A stretch of 64,000 nt of DNA, from assembly GCF_025148125.1 (NCBI RefSeq), contig NZ_CP102267.1, positions 2,924,501 to 2,988,500 of the forward strand. The letters run 5' to 3'. The position numbers and the translations under genes are program-made. Below the pieces are notes generated by a model. The model saw only the letters and a program-made list of their open reading frames with translations. It was not told where the DNA came from and made no database searches. Of this stretch, positions 62,652 through 64,000 are shown in pieces. Numbering within the stretch: the first letter of the stretch is position 1; each line of letters opens with the position of its first letter. This DNA is from Blautia wexlerae DSM 19850. Lineage in GTDB: Bacteria; Bacillota; Clostridia; Lachnospirales; Lachnospiraceae.

Positions 62652-62697
62652 AAGCCAGACTGCACATAGGTTTCTTCCCCTACATACAGTCTGGTTC
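62652..62697 (-). terminator. Terminator after the HD-domain gene
   Basis: AACCAGACTGTATGTAGG pairs with CCTATGTGCAGTCTGGCT (G-U pairs allowed), followed by TTCTTTTTTAT on the minus strand. Confidence 0.8.
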
Positions 62698-62748
62698 TCT
62701 GATTCCATCATTCATTTCTGGTAATAAGTCAATAAATCAGACATTCCA

Positions 62749-63351
62749 TTACTCTTCCGCATCCATCTCTGCCTTAATCTCATCCTCGCAGTCTGCCATT
62801 GCCTGCAGTGTCATAGTGAGAAGCCTCTGCAGTTCCCAGCCGAGCTGGTCAGCGCCGCGTTCAATAACTTCTCTGGAGCATCCTGCTGCGAAGCCTTTGC
62901 TCTTGTATTTCTTCTTGAGGGATTTGAGTTCCATGTCTTTTGTGCTTTTGGATGGTCTCATAAGTGCTGCTGCCCAGATAAGTCCTGTAAGTTCGTCTGC
63001 TGCAAAGAGTACTTTTTCCATTTCGTGTTCCGGTGCTACGTCAATGGTTGCGCCACATCCTACTGTGATACCGTAGCCGTGGGATACAACTGAATGGATC
63101 ACGTCTTCGCCTACGCCTGCTTCGCGGAGCATTTCCGGAGCTTTCAGACAGTGTTCTTCCGGATATAGTTCAAAGTCGATGTCGTGGAGGAGCCCTACAA
63201 TTCCCCAGTATTCTGCATCTTCGCCATAGCCAAGTTCATTGGCATACCATTTCATTACTGCTTCTACAGTCAGGGCATGCTGAATGTGGAAGGGATCCTT
63301 GTTGTATTTCTTTAATAATGTGAATGCCTCATCTCGTGTAATTGTTTTCAT
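62749..63351 (-). CDS. HD-domain hydrolase
   Basis: 200 residues from ATG 63351 (GAGGAG ten bases upstream). HD motif GLLHDIDFELYPEEH with earlier His in FHIQHALTVEAVM and later VVSHGYGI, FAADELTG. Resembles small single-domain HDIG phosphohydrolases; substrate unknown. Followed by a strong terminator. Confidence 0.85.
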   Translation of the reverse strand: MKTITRDEAFTLLKKYNKDPFHIQHALTVEAVMKWYANELGYGEDAEYWGIVGLLHDIDFELYPEEHCLKAPEMLREAGVGEDVIHSVVSHGYGITVGCGATIDVAPEHEMEKVLFAADELTGLIWAAALMRPSKSTKDMELKSLKKKYKSKGFAAGCSREVIERGADQLGWELQRLLTMTLQAMADCEDEIKAEMDAEE

Positions 63352-63439
63352 TATTTTGTCACTCCTCATATCTGAATTGTCAGGTGGATAAAATCATCTG
63401 CTTTACTGCTTGTTTATAACTGAATAACTGCTCTGCAGT

Positions 63440-63961
63440 TTATCTGTCAATCTGGATCTGACATGCTTCCATTGCTTTCAGTGCATTCTCATGGCTTTCC
63501 GGTGTTACGCCTGCGCAGCATTTAGCGTCTACGATGATCGGAACTTCCGGGAGAGATGCTTTAACCAGAAGTGCATTGGAAATAACACAGATGTCTGTGC
63601 ATAAACCTACGAATGTGATACTTTCGATTCCCTGATCTTCATCTAACATCTGTAATTCTCCTGCCAGAGTTGTGGAACCGAAAGTTTCTTTGTCAATGGG
63701 TTCTGTTTTTCTGAGTGCATCTAATTCGCTTCTGATCTGCCATCCTTCAGTGTCACGGATGCAATGCGGTACAGGAAGATTCTTTCCTTCCTGGGTGTCG
63801 AGATAGTAAGTTTCATGGGTGTCTCTGGTAAAAAGAACAACTCCATCAAAATTTTCGATTTTCTCTTTTACACCAGGTACAATGGCAACTGCCTCTTTTG
63901 TTCCAAGAGCTCCGTCGATGAAGTCATTCTGCATGTCTACAACTACTAATACCTTCTGCAT
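63440..63961 (-). CDS. Isochorismatase/nicotinamidase-like cysteine hydrolase
   Basis: 173 residues from ATG 63961 (GGGAAGGAAAT). Triad: Asp in VVVDMQNDFIDG, Lys in PIDKETFGST, Cys in VGLCTDICVISNALL, with the cis-peptide before it. PncA-like metal ligands are suggested by TRDTHETYYLDTQEG and PHC. Probably hydrolyses nicotinamide or a related amide. Co-directional with the HD gene downstream. Confidence 0.87.
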   Translation of the reverse strand: MQKVLVVVDMQNDFIDGALGTKEAVAIVPGVKEKIENFDGVVLFTRDTHETYYLDTQEGKNLPVPHCIRDTEGWQIRSELDALRKTEPIDKETFGSTTLAGELQMLDEDQGIESITFVGLCTDICVISNALLVKASLPEVPIIVDAKCCAGVTPESHENALKAMEACQIQIDR

Positions 63962-64000
63962 ATTTCCTTCCCTTTCGTTCTTTCTGCACATTTTTTCAGA

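Noticed and set aside
1-64000. CRISPR array, tRNA or rRNA genes, prophage
   Set aside because: No regularly spaced repeats with spacers, no cloverleaf-like sequences and no phage structural genes were found; the repeats present are modular palindromes.

Overview
The window looks like chromosomal DNA of a gut Lachnospiraceae (Bacillota, Clostridia; Blautia/Dorea/Ruminococcus-like). The evidence is strong GGAGG ribosome-binding sites, a T-box leader on pheST, an orphan MazF after alr, Rex beside a YdiF-type ABC-F protein, NfnAB/GltA flavoproteins, BMC shell genes and AT-rich intergenic DNA. Genus cannot be fixed from sequence alone. Nearly all genes lie on the minus strand; exceptions are the ABC-F gene, a small membrane ORF, eutJ plus an AllA-like gene, and a MATE transporter.

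Layout. 1-26 kb is mostly core: rplS (5' end), map with a SEC-C tail, a MotA/OmpA (ZorAB-like) motor pair, a histidine phosphatase, pheT-pheS under a T-box, nfnB/nfnA, a ClpP-like protease, YebC, a CBS-domain membrane protein, mazF, alr, nnr, rex, the divergent ABC-F gene, icd, an intracellular subtilisin, rsmJ and a two-domain PPK2. 25.8-33.3 kb is plastic: a chimeric gene shard, a YjbR-MGMT fusion, copy A of a transglutaminase cassette, an IS66-type element with a nonsense codon, a truncated methyltransferase, an alcohol dehydrogenase and a decaying ABC transporter. 33.6-36.4 kb is a microcompartment satellite: EutJ, an AllA-like cupin, a gamma carbonic anhydrase and two BMC shell proteins. 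36.7-43 kb holds an HD-like/RelA-domain protein, a P-type ATPase under a yybP-ykoY (Mn2+) riboswitch, and copy B of the transglutaminase cassette. 43.4-51.9 kb is transport and metabolism: MATE, alpha/beta hydrolase, GPH symporter, inositol-phosphatase-like protein, AAA/PD-(D/E)XK protein, SDR and PAS protein.

51.9-62.4 kb is a defence-type island: a broken AAA ATPase, an unidentified structured-looking block, and a restriction-modification operon. In the operon, a nuclease-methylase fusion and a specificity subunit are translationally coupled to a DGQHR-like protein with a deoxyribosyltransferase/TIR-like C-terminus. A broken XRE regulator, an IS66 remnant, and a PLD-nuclease/DUF3427 helicase-methyltransferase pair follow. 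An HD-domain protein and an isochorismatase-like hydrolase close the window.

Two non-coding themes cut across these regions. One is a modular palindromic repeat family built on GTTACTGTTCAC, with at least seven copies in intergenic or leader positions. The other is a conserved 35-bp promoter/operator block shared by three unlinked genes. The best candidate for an undescribed system is the three-gene operon at 53.4-58.5 kb.
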